A DNA stretch of 64,000 nucleotides, from the NCBI RefSeq assembly GCF_009733795.1, contig NZ_WNXX01000005.1, positions 179,296 through 243,295 of the forward strand. Direction: 5' to 3'. This DNA comes from Actinotalea caeni. GTDB taxonomy: Bacteria > Actinomycetota > Actinomycetes > Actinomycetales > Beutenbergiaceae. The position numbers and the translations under genes are program-made. The notes below the pieces were generated by a model, which was not told the origin of the DNA, ran no database searches, and worked only from the letters and a program-made list of their open reading frames with translations. Shown in pieces: positions 7,368 through 15,224 of the stretch (position 1 is the stretch's first letter; each line of letters opens with the position of its first letter).

Positions 7368-8531
7368 TCAGACCCGCTCGGGGAACTGCCCCTCGGCGCG
7401 GATGCGGGCGTTGAGCTCGCGCAGGTAGGTCTCGTCCTCGCCGTCGACGGCGACCTCGCGACCGAGCCACGCCGACAGGTGCGCGGCGTTGGCGAGCTTG
7501 ACGCCGTTGATGCCGTCGGACCCGGGCGCGATGAGCGGCTCGCCGGTGCGGATGTTCGCGGCGAAGTTGCGCAGCACCTCCACGTGCTGCCCGCCCCACT
7601 GGGACGCGAACTCCAGCGTCTCGGTGCTGCTCTCGTAGAGCTGCTCGCCGCCGGTGACGACGCTGAACACCTGCTCCAGCGGCACCGAGGCCGAGATCTC
7701 CTGCTCGGTCCGGTCGAGTCGCGTGACCGTGGCGCGCGCGGAGCCGTCGACGACGATCTTGCCCTTGTCGCCCAGGATCTCGAAGCGGTCGGTGCCGACG
7801 ATGTCGTGGGTGGCGGTGATGAAGGTGCCGGTGACGCCGTCGCCGTAGTCGGCGAGGATCGTCGCCTCGTCCTCGACGGCGATGTCGCGGCGGAAGCCGA
7901 AGCCGAGCTTCGCCGTCACGGTCGTCGGCATCCCGCAGATCCACTGCCACAGGTCGAGCTGGTGGGGCGACTGGTTGACCAGCACGCCGCCGCCCTCGCC
8001 GCCCCAGGTCGCGCGCCAGGCGCTCTGCTCGTAGTAGACCTGCGGCCGGTACCAGGTGGTGATCAGCCAGCTGGAGCGGCGGATCGCCCCGATCTCGCCG
8101 GCGTCGACGATCTCCTTGATGCGCCTGTAGAGCGGGTTCGTCCGCTGGTTGAACATGATCGCGTAGGTGAGCTCCGGGTGCGCGGCCGCGACCTCGTTGA
8201 GCTCACGGACCTGCGCCGCGTAGACGCCCGCGGGCTTCTCGACGAGCGCGTGCACGCCCGACTCCAGCGCGGCGATCGCCATCTCGGGGTGCAGGTAGTG
8301 CGGCACGGTCGTCACGATCGCGTCGACCTCGCCCGAGGCGAGCATCGCCCGGTAGTCGTCGTGGACGGGCACGCCGAGGTCGCGCGCCGCCTCGCGCCGC
8401 TGCGGGTCGATGTCGCAGACCGCCCCGAGGACCATGCCCTCGACGTCGCCCGCCTGGATGCGGCTCGCGTAGCTGCCGCCCTGCACACCGAACCCGATGA
8501 TCCCGAGTCGTACCGGTCCCTGCTCCGTCAT
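7368..8531 (-). CDS. Gfo/Idh/MocA-family oxidoreductase
   Basis: The 387-aa protein has an N-terminal NAD(P)-binding Rossmann fold (GIIGFGVQGGSYA, residues about 9-21) and the catalytic-lysine motif EKPAG near residue 100, as in glucose-fructose oxidoreductase and inositol dehydrogenase relatives. The C-terminal substrate domain contains the conserved QSPHQLDLWQW region. Members oxidise or reduce sugars and cyclitols with NAD(P); the substrate here is unknown. It stands alone between a convergent hypothetical gene and a divergent YbjQ-like gene, so no pathway can be inferred. Confidence 0.88.
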   Translation of the reverse strand: MTEQGPVRLGIIGFGVQGGSYASRIQAGDVEGMVLGAVCDIDPQRREAARDLGVPVHDDYRAMLASGEVDAIVTTVPHYLHPEMAIAALESGVHALVEKPAGVYAAQVRELNEVAAAHPELTYAIMFNQRTNPLYRRIKEIVDAGEIGAIRRSSWLITTWYRPQVYYEQSAWRATWGGEGGGVLVNQSPHQLDLWQWICGMPTTVTAKLGFGFRRDIAVEDEATILADYGDGVTGTFITATHDIVGTDRFEILGDKGKIVVDGSARATVTRLDRTEQEISASVPLEQVFSVVTGGEQLYESSTETLEFASQWGGQHVEVLRNFAANIRTGEPLIAPGSDGINGVKLANAAHLSAWLGREVAVDGEDETYLRELNARIRAEGQFPERV

Positions 8532-8646
8532 GTCTGACCTCCCGCGGTCAGGCTAGGGGGACGACGCGAGTCCCCCGCAGCCGTTGCCAGACCTTGCTGC
8601 GGCGCGTCCCTGCGGCACCGGGCGGGCGGGTGCAAGGATGTCGCCC

Positions 8647-9177
8647 ATGATCGTCGTGACCACCAACGAGGTCCCCGGATACCGCATCGACGCCGTGCTC
8701 GGCGAGGTGATGGGGATGACCGTCCGCAGCGCCAACATCGGCCAGAACTTCGTCGCGAGCTTCCGGGCGGTCGGGGGCGGCGAGGTCAAGGAGTACACCC
8801 AGCTCGTCTACGCCTCCCGCGAGGAGGTGATGGCGCGGATGGTGGGGCAGGCGCAGCAGCGCGGCGCGAACGCCGTCATCGGCATGCGGTTCGACACCGG
8901 CGACATCGCGCAGGCCTTCAGCGAGGTCTGCGCCTACGGCACCGCCGTCGTCGTCAGCCCGCTCGGCGAGGGCGAGGAGGGCGCGACCAAGCAGTCGATC
9001 GAGCAGGCGCGCCAGCCGCAGCAGCCGCCCGCGCCGCAGCCCCAGCAGGGCTTCGGCGGTCAGGCGTCGTTCCCGCAGCAGCAGCCGCCGCCGGCCGCCG
9101 GGTACGGTGCGCAGCCGTTCCCGCCGCAGCAGCCGCCGACCGGCTACGGCCAGCAGCCGGGGTACCCGCAGCAGTAG
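8647..9177 (+). CDS. YbjQ/UPF0145-family protein with Pro/Gln/Gly-rich tail
   Basis: Residues 1 to about 105 match the UPF0145 (YbjQ) family of small pentameric proteins described as putative heavy-metal-binding proteins (VTTNEVPGYRIDAVLGEVMG, GANAVIGMRFDTG). The last 60 or so residues are low complexity (PQQQPPP, GYGQQPGYPQQ), much like the N-terminus of the DUF4282 protein at 4449-5000. AAGGA lies 8 bases before the chosen ATG; an in-frame ATG three codons upstream is also possible. The biological role of the family is not established. Confidence 0.82.
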   Translation: MIVVTTNEVPGYRIDAVLGEVMGMTVRSANIGQNFVASFRAVGGGEVKEYTQLVYASREEVMARMVGQAQQRGANAVIGMRFDTGDIAQAFSEVCAYGTAVVVSPLGEGEEGATKQSIEQARQPQQPPAPQPQQGFGGQASFPQQQPPPAAGYGAQPFPPQQPPTGYGQQPGYPQQ

Positions 9178-9179
9178 GT

Positions 9180-9207
9180 CGCGCCCGCGCTCAGGCGTGC
9201 GGGCGCG
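9180..9207. terminator. Hairpin between convergent genes
   Basis: CGCGCCCGC (9180-9188) pairs perfectly with GCGGGCGCG (9199-9207) around a 10-base loop. The loop includes the stop codon region of the minus-strand response regulator. Its position between two 3' ends suggests a bidirectional terminator. Confidence 0.5.
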
Positions 9208-9871
9208 GGTCGCCCGGCCGCACCATCCCGTGGTCGAACGCGAAGATGACGGCGGCCGCCCGGTCGCGCAGGTGCAGCTTGGTGAAGATGTGCCCGACGT
9301 GCGTCGTCACGGTGCCCTCGCCGAGCACCAGCGTGGCCGCGATCTCGGCGTTGGACAGCCCTGCTCCGACGAGCGCCAGCACCTCCTTCTCGCGGGGCGT
9401 CAGCCGGTCGACCTGCTCTCCTGGGGAGGCCGGCGGCACGCCTGCGCGGTAGCCGTCGAGCACGCGTGCGGTCACCGCCGGGTCGAGCCAGGCGCCGCCG
9501 TCGGCCAGGGTGCGCACGGCGCGCTGCAGCTCCTCGGCCGGGGCACCCTTGAGCAGGAACCCGGCCGCGCCGGCCCGCAGCGACCCGGCGAGCGCGTGGT
9601 CGTCGTCGAAGGTGGTGAGCACCAGCACGGGTGGGGCGCCCGGGCGCTCGGCGAGCGCGCGCGTGGCCGCGACGCCGTCGATGCCGGGCATCCGGACGTC
9701 CATCACGACGACGTCCGGCGCGGTCCGCTCGACCGCCGCGACGACGTCGGCGCCCGACGCCAGCTCGTCCACGACCGTGAAGCCGTAGCGCTCGCGCAGG
9801 ATCCCGCGCACCCCTGTCCGGACCACCTCCTGGTCGTCGACGACGAGCACGCGCACCGGGTCCGCGCTCAC
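9191..9871 (-). CDS. NarL/DesR-type response regulator
   Basis: The 226-aa regulator has a receiver domain (residues about 5-120) with acidic pocket VVDDQE, phosphoacceptor Asp in VVMDVRMPGIDG and conserved Lys in GFLLKG. A LuxR-type helix-turn-helix follows (LTPREKEVLALVGAGLSNAE, then GTVTTHV). The GTG start overlaps the stop of the upstream histidine kinase by 4 bp (GTGA), so the two are translated together as a DesK/DesR-like pair. It is the last gene of the ABC exporter-kinase-regulator operon. The likely target is the operon's own promoter, where a long inverted repeat lies at 12809-12832; that link is inference. Confidence 0.92.
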   Translation of the reverse strand: MSADPVRVLVVDDQEVVRTGVRGILRERYGFTVVDELASGADVVAAVERTAPDVVVMDVRMPGIDGVAATRALAERPGAPPVLVLTTFDDDHALAGSLRAGAAGFLLKGAPAEELQRAVRTLADGGAWLDPAVTARVLDGYRAGVPPASPGEQVDRLTPREKEVLALVGAGLSNAEIAATLVLGEGTVTTHVGHIFTKLHLRDRAAAVIFAFDHGMVRPGDPRPHA

Positions 9872-10954
9872 GCGGGCACCACGGCCTCGACGCGCCAGCC
9901 GCCGTCGTCGGGTCCTGCCGTGAGCCGGCCGCCCTGCGCCTGCACGCGCGCCCCATCGCCACCAGCCCGGTGCCGGTGCCGGGCGCGTCGGAGCGCTGCG
10001 CCGCGTTGCGGACGACGACCCGCGCACGCCCGTGCGCGACCTCGACCTCGACGCGCACGGGCCCGCCGTCTCCGTGCCGCACCGCGTTGGTCAAGGACTC
10101 CTGCACCACCCGGTAGAGGGCGACGCGGCGCGCGGGCGGCAGGTCGGCGAGCTCGCCGCCCCGCACCCGCAGGTCCACCGGTGCGCCCGCGAGCCGGTAG
10201 GTCGCCACGAGCGAGGGCATGTCGGCGCCGGCGGCCGGGGTGTGTCGCCGTCCTCCGCACGCAGGGTCGCGACGGCGTCGCGCACGTCCTCGAGGCTGCC
10301 GCGCGCCGCACGCTCGGCCTCGGCGAGCGAGGCACCGACGGCGGCCGGGTCGTCCTCGAGGGCGAGCCGCGCGCTGCCCAGGTGCAGCAGCGTGACGGTC
10401 AGGCCGTGGCCGACGAGGTCGTGCATCTCGCGGGCGATCCGGTGCCGCTCGTCGGTGCGCGCCCACTCGGCGAGCTCGGCCTGGGCCGAGCGGAGCTCGT
10501 CGACGAGCTGCCGCTGGCGGCGCGCGAAGGCGCACGCCCCGGCCATGAACGCCGTGCCGACGGCCCAGGTGACCCACCCCGGCGCCGGCCCGAGCAGCAG
10601 CAGCTGTGCGACCAGCGTCGCCGCGACCAGGGCGACGACGCCCCCGACGACCGCCGGGCCGGACGTGAGGGCGACCCATCCGACGGCGACCAGCAGCCCG
10701 AACCAGCCCACGTTCCGTGGGTCGCCCGCGCACGCCACGATCGTCGCCGCCGCCGGCGCCAGCAGGGTCGCGAGCAGTCGCCAGCCCACCAGCCGATGTC
10801 GTGACGCGAGCGCACCGCCCGTCGCCGCGACGACGACGAGCGCCGCCGACGCCAGGACCGCCCGGGACGCCGTCGTCGCCCCGACCCAGGTGAGCAGGGC
10901 GAGTGCCGCCGGCGGCAGCGGCCACGGCACCCGGGGCGCGGACGGCTCGCTCAC
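9868..10954 (-). pseudogene. DesK-like sensor histidine kinase with two frameshifts
   Basis: Read in three successive frames, the locus encodes one kinase of about 362 aa. The N-terminal half has about five hydrophobic segments, then the HisKA_3 phosphoacceptor motif REMHDLVGHGLTVTLLHL, then a HATPase domain (VVQESLTNAVRHGDG, GTGTGLVAM, ending GARVQAQGGRLTAGPD). The first break is at a four-base run at 10237-10240 and the second at a four-base run at 9951-9954. Adding one base to each run restores a continuous family-like reading. The start GTG overlaps the permease stop and the end overlaps the regulator start, so the gene was built for coupled translation. As written the product would lose its ATPase domain; sequencing error is a serious alternative. 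Confidence 0.85.
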
Positions 10955-11730
10955 AGTCGGGTGCGTCGCACCGCGAGGACGAGCGCCACCACGGCCAGAC
11001 CGGTCACGAGCAGCAGCGGCTCGGTGCCCGGCCCCAGCCCGAGCCACGGGTCCCGGATCGCGCGGTTCACGAGCGCGAGCGGGAGGTGCTCGACGACGGT
11101 GCGCAGCCCCGGCGGCATGATGAACGTCGGCGGCCCGCCGACGCCGAGCAGCAGCGACGGCACGTAGAGCAGCAGGCCCACCGCCTGCGCCGCGCGCGCC
11201 GAGGGCAGCAGCGTGCCGAGCAGCACCCCGATGCTGACGAAGGCGAGCGAGCCCGCCAGCAGCGCCACCGCGACGGGGAGCGGCGCACGGACGGCGGGGA
11301 CGCCGTAGACCGGGGCCGCCACCACCAGCAGCACCGCGACGCCCGCCGCGATGCCGGCGAGCCCGAGGCCGATCTCGGCGACCGCGAACGACCACCGCGG
11401 GAACCCGGCCGCGGCGAAGCGGCGCAGCACGCCGCGCTCCCGGTAGGAGGCGACGTGCACGGGCAGCATGACCAGCCCGGTGGCACCGATCATCACCGTG
11501 ACGTAGGACGCGATGTACCAGTGCGACGGGTTGATCGGGAAGCCGTGCGCGGGCTCGCTGCCGAACGCCCCACCGACGACGAGCATCGCGACGACCGGGA
11601 ACGCGAGCGTGAAGCCCAGCGTGAACGGGTCCCGACCGACCAGACGCAGCTCCTCCGCGAGCAGCCGCCGGGTCACCGAGCGCACCGAGCGGCGACGACG
11701 CCCGGTCGGGCGCAGGGTCGCGGCGGTCAC
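10951..11730 (-). CDS. ABC-2 type transporter permease
   Basis: The 259-aa protein has six predicted transmembrane segments in the ABC-2 layout: a cytoplasmic start (RLLAEELRLVGRDPFTLGF), paired helices, the conserved YRERGVLRRFAA loop between helices 2 and 3, and a last helix ending RRTRL. It should form the membrane channel for the adjacent ATPase and export a drug, lipid or peptide. The start GTG overlaps the ATPase stop by 4 bp, and its own stop overlaps the kinase start. Such exporter plus DesK/DesR-like sets often respond to membrane stress or antibiotics; the substrate is not readable from sequence. Confidence 0.88.
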   Translation of the reverse strand: MTAATLRPTGRRRRSVRSVTRRLLAEELRLVGRDPFTLGFTLAFPVVAMLVVGGAFGSEPAHGFPINPSHWYIASYVTVMIGATGLVMLPVHVASYRERGVLRRFAAAGFPRWSFAVAEIGLGLAGIAAGVAVLLVVAAPVYGVPAVRAPLPVAVALLAGSLAFVSIGVLLGTLLPSARAAQAVGLLLYVPSLLLGVGGPPTFIMPPGLRTVVEHLPLALVNRAIRDPWLGLGPGTEPLLLVTGLAVVALVLAVRRTRL

Positions 11731-12689
11731 AACGCCTCCTCCTCGTCGTTGTCGTCGAGCAGCCTGAGCATGGCCGCCTCGAGATCGGGCAGGACGACGT
11801 CGAGGTCGTGCGGGACCGGGGCGGGCCGCGCGGTGAGCCATGCGCCGACGTGGGCGATGACGGCACGGTTGCCTCGCACGGTCACGGTGCGCCCGGAGCT
11901 GCTGAGCGCGCGGACCTCCGGCAACCGGTTGAGCTCCTGGAGCGCCGCGGCGGTGGTCGCGTCGTCGGCGGGCGGCAGGCTGAACCGCACCACGGCCTCT
12001 CCCGCGTGCCGCGCCACCAGCTCGGTGGGCGTGCCCTGGTCGACGACCCGACCCGACCGCATGACGAGGACGCGGTCGCAGAGCGCCTCGGCCTCGGTGA
12101 CCTCGTGGGTGACGAGCAGCACGGTGACCCCGGTTCGACGCAGCCGGTCGACCGCACGCCAGACGTCGCGTCGCGCGGCCGGGTCGAGCCCCTGCGTCAG
12201 CTCGTCGAGGATCACCAGCCGCGGGCGGTTGAGCAGCGCGAGCACGAGGAACAGCCGTTGCCGCTCGCCACCGCTGAGCGACCCGAACGCGGCACGCCTG
12301 CGGTGGGCGATGCCGAACTGCTCCAGCAGCTTGGCGGGGTCGGCGGTGCGGGTGCCCGCGAACAGCTCGATCGCCTCCTGCACGCGCATCCGGTCGGGCA
12401 GGCCGGACTCCTGCAGCTGGCTGCCGACCTGCTCGCGCACCTTCTGGGCGTGGCGCCGCGGGTCGAGCCCGAGCACCTCGATGCTGCCCGCGTCGGGTCG
12501 GCGCAGGCCCTGCAGGCACTCGACGGCCGTCGTCTTCCCTGCGCCGTTCGCGCCGAGGATGCCGACCACCTCACCGGCGTGCACGTCGAGATCGAGGCCG
12601 TCGACGACGCGCCGGCCGCCGTAGGACTTCGTCAGGCCACGGACGGTGACGACCGGGTCGCCCATGAGGGAAGCGGTGGTGGGGCTCAT
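11727..12689 (-). CDS. ABC transporter ATP-binding protein
   Basis: The 320-aa ATPase has Walker A GANGAGKT, signature LSGGERQR, Walker B RLVILDE and the switch-region LLVTHEV, all in normal order, followed by a roughly 90-residue C-terminal extension typical of drug-export ATPases. It energises the permease encoded immediately downstream with a 4-bp overlap. I favour the ATG at 12689; an in-frame ATG at 12665 is possible, and a longer frame extends upstream without a good ribosome-binding site. Transcription probably starts near 12826 from the promoter described at 12833-12861. Confidence 0.92.
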   Translation of the reverse strand: MSPTTASLMGDPVVTVRGLTKSYGGRRVVDGLDLDVHAGEVVGILGANGAGKTTAVECLQGLRRPDAGSIEVLGLDPRRHAQKVREQVGSQLQESGLPDRMRVQEAIELFAGTRTADPAKLLEQFGIAHRRRAAFGSLSGGERQRLFLVLALLNRPRLVILDELTQGLDPAARRDVWRAVDRLRRTGVTVLLVTHEVTEAEALCDRVLVMRSGRVVDQGTPTELVARHAGEAVVRFSLPPADDATTAAALQELNRLPEVRALSSSGRTVTVRGNRAVIAHVGAWLTARPAPVPHDLDVVLPDLEAAMLRLLDDNDEEEAL

Positions 12690-12808
12690 GCGTCCCAGGG
12701 AACCCGGCGCCGGTGCGGGCACGCATCCGCTCAGCGGGAGATCCGTGCCTCCCCCCGGGGCAGGAGGTCGTGCGGTGACGTCGGCGTGCACAGGCGCCTC
12801 TTCCTCGC

Positions 12809-12832
12809 ATCTCGAACATTCATGTACGAGAT
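12809..12832. promoter_or_regulatory. 24-bp inverted-repeat operator of the ABC/two-component operon
   Basis: The half-sites ATCTCGAACAT and ATGTACGAGAT flank a TC centre and match in 10 of 11 positions. The site lies just downstream of the predicted -10 element, over the predicted transcription start of the exporter operon. That position suits repression, or binding by the encoded NarL-type regulator. Confidence 0.6.
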
Positions 12833-12861
12833 ACGGTAGACGCCGTCACGCGAGCGCACAA
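12833..12861 (-). promoter_or_regulatory. Predicted promoter of the ABC exporter operon
   Basis: On the minus strand TTGTGC (12861-12856) and TACCGT (12838-12833) are separated by 17 bp, a normal housekeeping spacing. The -35 element lies inside the 3' end of the small Cys-rich gene. Transcription would start near 12826, leaving a leader of about 137 bases before the ATPase start. Confidence 0.5.
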
Positions 12862-13037
12862 GGCTCGCAGGCCTCGCGTTCGTCCGGGTCGCCCGTCGCA
12901 CCGCACCCGGCGGCGCCACGCGAGCACGTGCACCGTGCGCACCACCCGATCACGACGGCGGCCCAGCAGGTCACGAGCATCATGCCGCCGGCGGTGTCGA
13001 GGTCCGGCGCCCGGACCGTGCCCCGGGCGAGGAGCAT
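12846..13037 (-). CDS. Small cysteine-rich membrane-associated protein, 63 aa
   Basis: No family was recognised. The reading has one hydrophobic segment (residues about 17-33, MMLVTCWAAVVIGW) and seven cysteines at 24, 33, 36, 38, 45, 57 and 60, with CARCTC and CEPC motifs that look like metal or redox ligands. About 90% of codons end in G or C, the pattern of a real gene here. It starts 31 bp after the MerR stop on the same strand, suggesting an operon. The weakness is the lack of a clear ribosome-binding site at the ATG at 13037; internal ATGs at residues 19 and 20 are alternatives. Confidence 0.45.
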   Translation of the reverse strand: MLLARGTVRAPDLDTAGGMMLVTCWAAVVIGWCARCTCSRGAAGCGATGDPDEREACEPCALA

Positions 13038-13068
13038 CGCCGCGGTGATGCCTGGGTGTGGCGGCGGG

Positions 13069-13428
13069 CTAGGCGGGGACGCCCGCCGCGGCGATGATCG
13101 ACGCGAGAGCGGTCCGCGCCGACTCCAGCTCGGCGATGCGGGCGCCGATGCGGGCCTCCTCCTGCGCCAGCGCGTCGACCAGCTCGTCGCACTCCGGCAC
13201 CAGCGCGTCGCCGTCGTCGCGCACGCACGGCAGCACCTCGCGGGCCATCTCGGTACCGATCCCGGCCGCGAGCAGGTACCGGATGCGCCGCACCTGCTCG
13301 ACGGCGTCCTCGTCATAGCTGCGGTAGCCGTTCGGCAGCCGCCGGGGCGTCAGCAGGCCCTGCTCCTCGTAGTAGCGCAGGGTCCTGGTGCTCACGCCGG
13401 CCCGTCGCGCCAGCTCCCCGATCCTCAT
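13069..13428 (-). CDS. MerR-family transcriptional regulator
   Basis: The 119-aa protein begins MRIGELARRAGVSTRTLRYY, the winged-helix DNA-binding motif of MerR proteins, continues with GLLTPRRLPNGYRSYDEDAV and ends in a long dimerisation helix. The effector region is short and holds two cysteines (LPC and PEC, about 27 bases apart in coding distance), so metal or redox sensing is conceivable but unproven. The ATG at 13428 follows GGGGAG closely; a GTG at 13458 would add ten residues. It is divergent from an imine-reductase-like gene whose promoter has the long spacer typical of MerR control. Confidence 0.9.
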   Translation of the reverse strand: MRIGELARRAGVSTRTLRYYEEQGLLTPRRLPNGYRSYDEDAVEQVRRIRYLLAAGIGTEMAREVLPCVRDDGDALVPECDELVDALAQEEARIGARIAELESARTALASIIAAAGVPA

Positions 13429-13447
13429 CCGCTCCCCCGGTCCGGGC

Positions 13448-13479
13448 TTGACCTTCACGTCGACGTCAACCTCTACGGT
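13448..13479 (+). promoter_or_regulatory. MerR-type promoter with operator in a 20-bp spacer
   Basis: TTGACC (13448-13453) and TACGGT (13474-13479) are 20 bp apart, longer than normal and characteristic of MerR-activated promoters. The spacer holds a near-palindrome centred on ACGTCGACGT, flanked by ACCTTC and CAACCT. Transcription would begin about 7-9 bases after the -10 element, at or next to the GTG/ATG of the divergent gene, giving a leaderless mRNA. Confidence 0.65.
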
Positions 13480-13487
13480 ACCCCGGC

Positions 13488-14408
13488 GTGATGACGACGA
13501 CCAGGCTCCCCGAGACCCCGGACCCCGGCGCCGTGACCGTCGTCGGGCTCGGTCCGATGGGCCGCACGCTCGCAGGTGCGCTGCTGCGCGCCGGGCACGA
13601 CGTCACCGTCTGGAACCGCACGCTGGGCAAGGCGGCCGAGCTCGTGACGGCCGGCGCCCGCCTCGCCGACTCCCCCGCTGCCGCGCTGACCGCCGCACCG
13701 ACGACGATCGCCTGCCTGGTCGACGACGACGCCGTCACCGCGGTCGTCCACCAGGCCGCCCAGCAGGCGGACCTGCGCGGCCGCACGCTGGTCAACCTCA
13801 CCGCGGACAGCCCGGCGCGCACACGGGTGCTCGCGCGCGACCTCGCGACGCTCGGCGTCGACCTCGTGGACGGCGCCATCATGACGCCGGCGGCGGCGAT
13901 CGGCACCGACGCGACCCGCATCCTGTACGCCGGCCCCCGGCCCGCCTACGAGGCGCGGCGCGACCTGCTGGCAGCGTTCGGCGGCGAGGCGTTCCACGTC
14001 GGCGAGGACGTCGCGGCCGCGGCGAGCCACGACGTCGCCCTCCTCACGCTGTTCTGGAGCGCGATCGCAGGTCTCGCGCAGGCGCTCGCGCTCACGCGCG
14101 CCGAGGACCTCGACGTCACCGCGCTGACGCCGCACGCCGTCGCGATGAGCCGGCTGGTCACCGACCTGCTGCCCGGTCTGGTCGCGGACGTGGCCGCGGG
14201 CCGCTGGTCCGGCGCCGAGAGCGCGAGCCTGGACTCGCTCGCCGCGAGCCTCGACCACCTGCGCACCGCCCACGCCGGCGCCGGGGTGTCGACCGAACTG
14301 CTCGACGCGCTCGCGGCGGCCGTGGGGCGCGCGATCGCCGCCGGGCACGGCGGCGACGCCCCGATCCGGCTGGTGGAGACGTTGGCGGACGGTGCCCACC
14401 GGCGCTGA
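13488..14408 (+). CDS. Imine reductase-like NADPH-binding dehydrogenase
   Basis: The 306-aa protein belongs to the 6-phosphogluconate/beta-hydroxyacid dehydrogenase superfamily and most resembles imine reductases. The Rossmann motif VVGLGPMGRTLAGALL is followed by VWNRT, whose Arg favours NADPH. The conserved DGAIMTPAAAIGT and a helical C-terminal dimerisation domain (HDVALLTLFWSAIAG) come next. Such enzymes reduce cyclic imines or serve as promiscuous ketimine reductases; the natural substrate is unknown. The GTG at 13488 or the ATG at 13491 lies right at the predicted transcription start of the MerR-type promoter, so it is probably induced by the divergent regulator. Confidence 0.82.
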   Translation: MMTTTRLPETPDPGAVTVVGLGPMGRTLAGALLRAGHDVTVWNRTLGKAAELVTAGARLADSPAAALTAAPTTIACLVDDDAVTAVVHQAAQQADLRGRTLVNLTADSPARTRVLARDLATLGVDLVDGAIMTPAAAIGTDATRILYAGPRPAYEARRDLLAAFGGEAFHVGEDVAAAASHDVALLTLFWSAIAGLAQALALTRAEDLDVTALTPHAVAMSRLVTDLLPGLVADVAAGRWSGAESASLDSLAASLDHLRTAHAGAGVSTELLDALAAAVGRAIAAGHGGDAPIRLVETLADGAHRR

Positions 14409-14628
14409 CCGGCGCGCTGTCGACGAGCTCGACGGACTGCGTCGCAGCTGTGCGGCGAACCCGTGGCCGTGGAGGCAGCGGCTGAGGTGGCGGAGCTCAC
14501 CACGTTGCTCACGGCGTCGTCACTGCATCACAGCGCGAGGAGCGGGTACCGGGAGGCACCGGAGCCCCCCGGGACGCTCACGCGCGCGCACCCGCTGCGC
14601 ACGGGCGCCACGTACCGAAGGAGTGACG

Positions 14629-15087
14629 ATGAGCCAGGTTCAGAAGTCGATCGACGTCGACGTGCCGGTGTCCACCGCCTACAACCAGTGGACCCAGTTC
14701 GAGACCTTCCCGCAGTTCATGAGCGGCGTCGAGTCGGTCACGCAGATCGACGACACCCACCTGCACTGGGTCACCGACATCGCCGGTGTGGAGCGCGAGT
14801 TCGACGCCGAGATCACCGAGCAGCACCCGGACGAGCGTGTCGCGTGGCACAGTATCGGCGGCGACACCACGCACGCCGGGGTCGTCACGTTCCACCGTCT
14901 CGACTACACCACGAGCCGCGTGATGGTGCAGATCGACTGGCAGCCGTCCAGCCTGGTCGAGAAGGTCGGCTCGGCCATCAACGTCGACGACCGTCAGGTC
15001 GAGCGCGACCTGCAGCGGTTCAAGGAGCTCGTCGAGGCCGCGGGCCACGAGACCGGCGCCTGGCGCGGGGACGTCGAAGCACCCTGA
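14629..15087 (+). CDS. SRPBCC-family protein (cyclase/dehydrase-like)
   Basis: The 152-aa protein is a polyketide cyclase/dehydrase-like START domain. The N-terminus (KSIDVDVPVSTAYNQWTQFE, then FPQFMSGVESV) matches the widespread 'SRPBCC family' proteins seen in actinobacterial stress regions. No enzymatic residues can be assigned. GAAGGAG precedes the ATG by five bases. The 220 bp between the upstream stop and this start show no further gene. Downstream lies a perfect 14-bp hairpin that separates it from the convergent tRNA. Confidence 0.82.
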   Translation: MSQVQKSIDVDVPVSTAYNQWTQFETFPQFMSGVESVTQIDDTHLHWVTDIAGVEREFDAEITEQHPDERVAWHSIGGDTTHAGVVTFHRLDYTTSRVMVQIDWQPSSLVEKVGSAINVDDRQVERDLQRFKELVEAAGHETGAWRGDVEAP

Positions 15088-15108
15088 CCGTCGGCGGTCG
15101 GAGATGCC

Positions 15109-15145
15109 AGAAGGACCAGGGCGTGAAGCGTGCCCTGGTCCTTCT
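15109..15145. terminator. 14-bp perfect hairpin between an SRPBCC gene and a convergent tRNA
   Basis: AGAAGGACCAGGGC (15109-15122) pairs without mismatch with GCCCTGGTCCTTCT (15132-15145) around a 9-base loop. Short T-containing runs follow on the plus strand. It can end transcription of the protein gene and of the tRNA from opposite sides. Confidence 0.75.
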
Positions 15146-15151
15146 GTCTTG

Positions 15152-15224
15152 TGGAGCTAAGGGGATTCGAACCCCTGACCTCTTCCATGCCATGGAAGCG
15201 CGCTACCAACTGCGCCATAGCCCC
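15152..15224 (-). tRNA. tRNA-Ala (anticodon GGC)
   Basis: The 73-base cloverleaf folds fully on the minus strand: acceptor GGGGCTA/TAGCTCC with one G-U pair, D arm with AGTTGGTA, anticodon stem CTTCC/GGAAG with loop ATGGCAT giving anticodon GGC, and T arm AGGGG-TTCGAAT-CCCCT. The discriminator base is A, and CCA is not encoded. It would read GCC, a very common Ala codon in this genome. Confidence 0.97.

Noticed and set aside
15152..15224. Integration site at tRNA-Ala
   Set aside because: No integrase, no repeated tRNA 3' end and no phage or plasmid genes were seen on either side.
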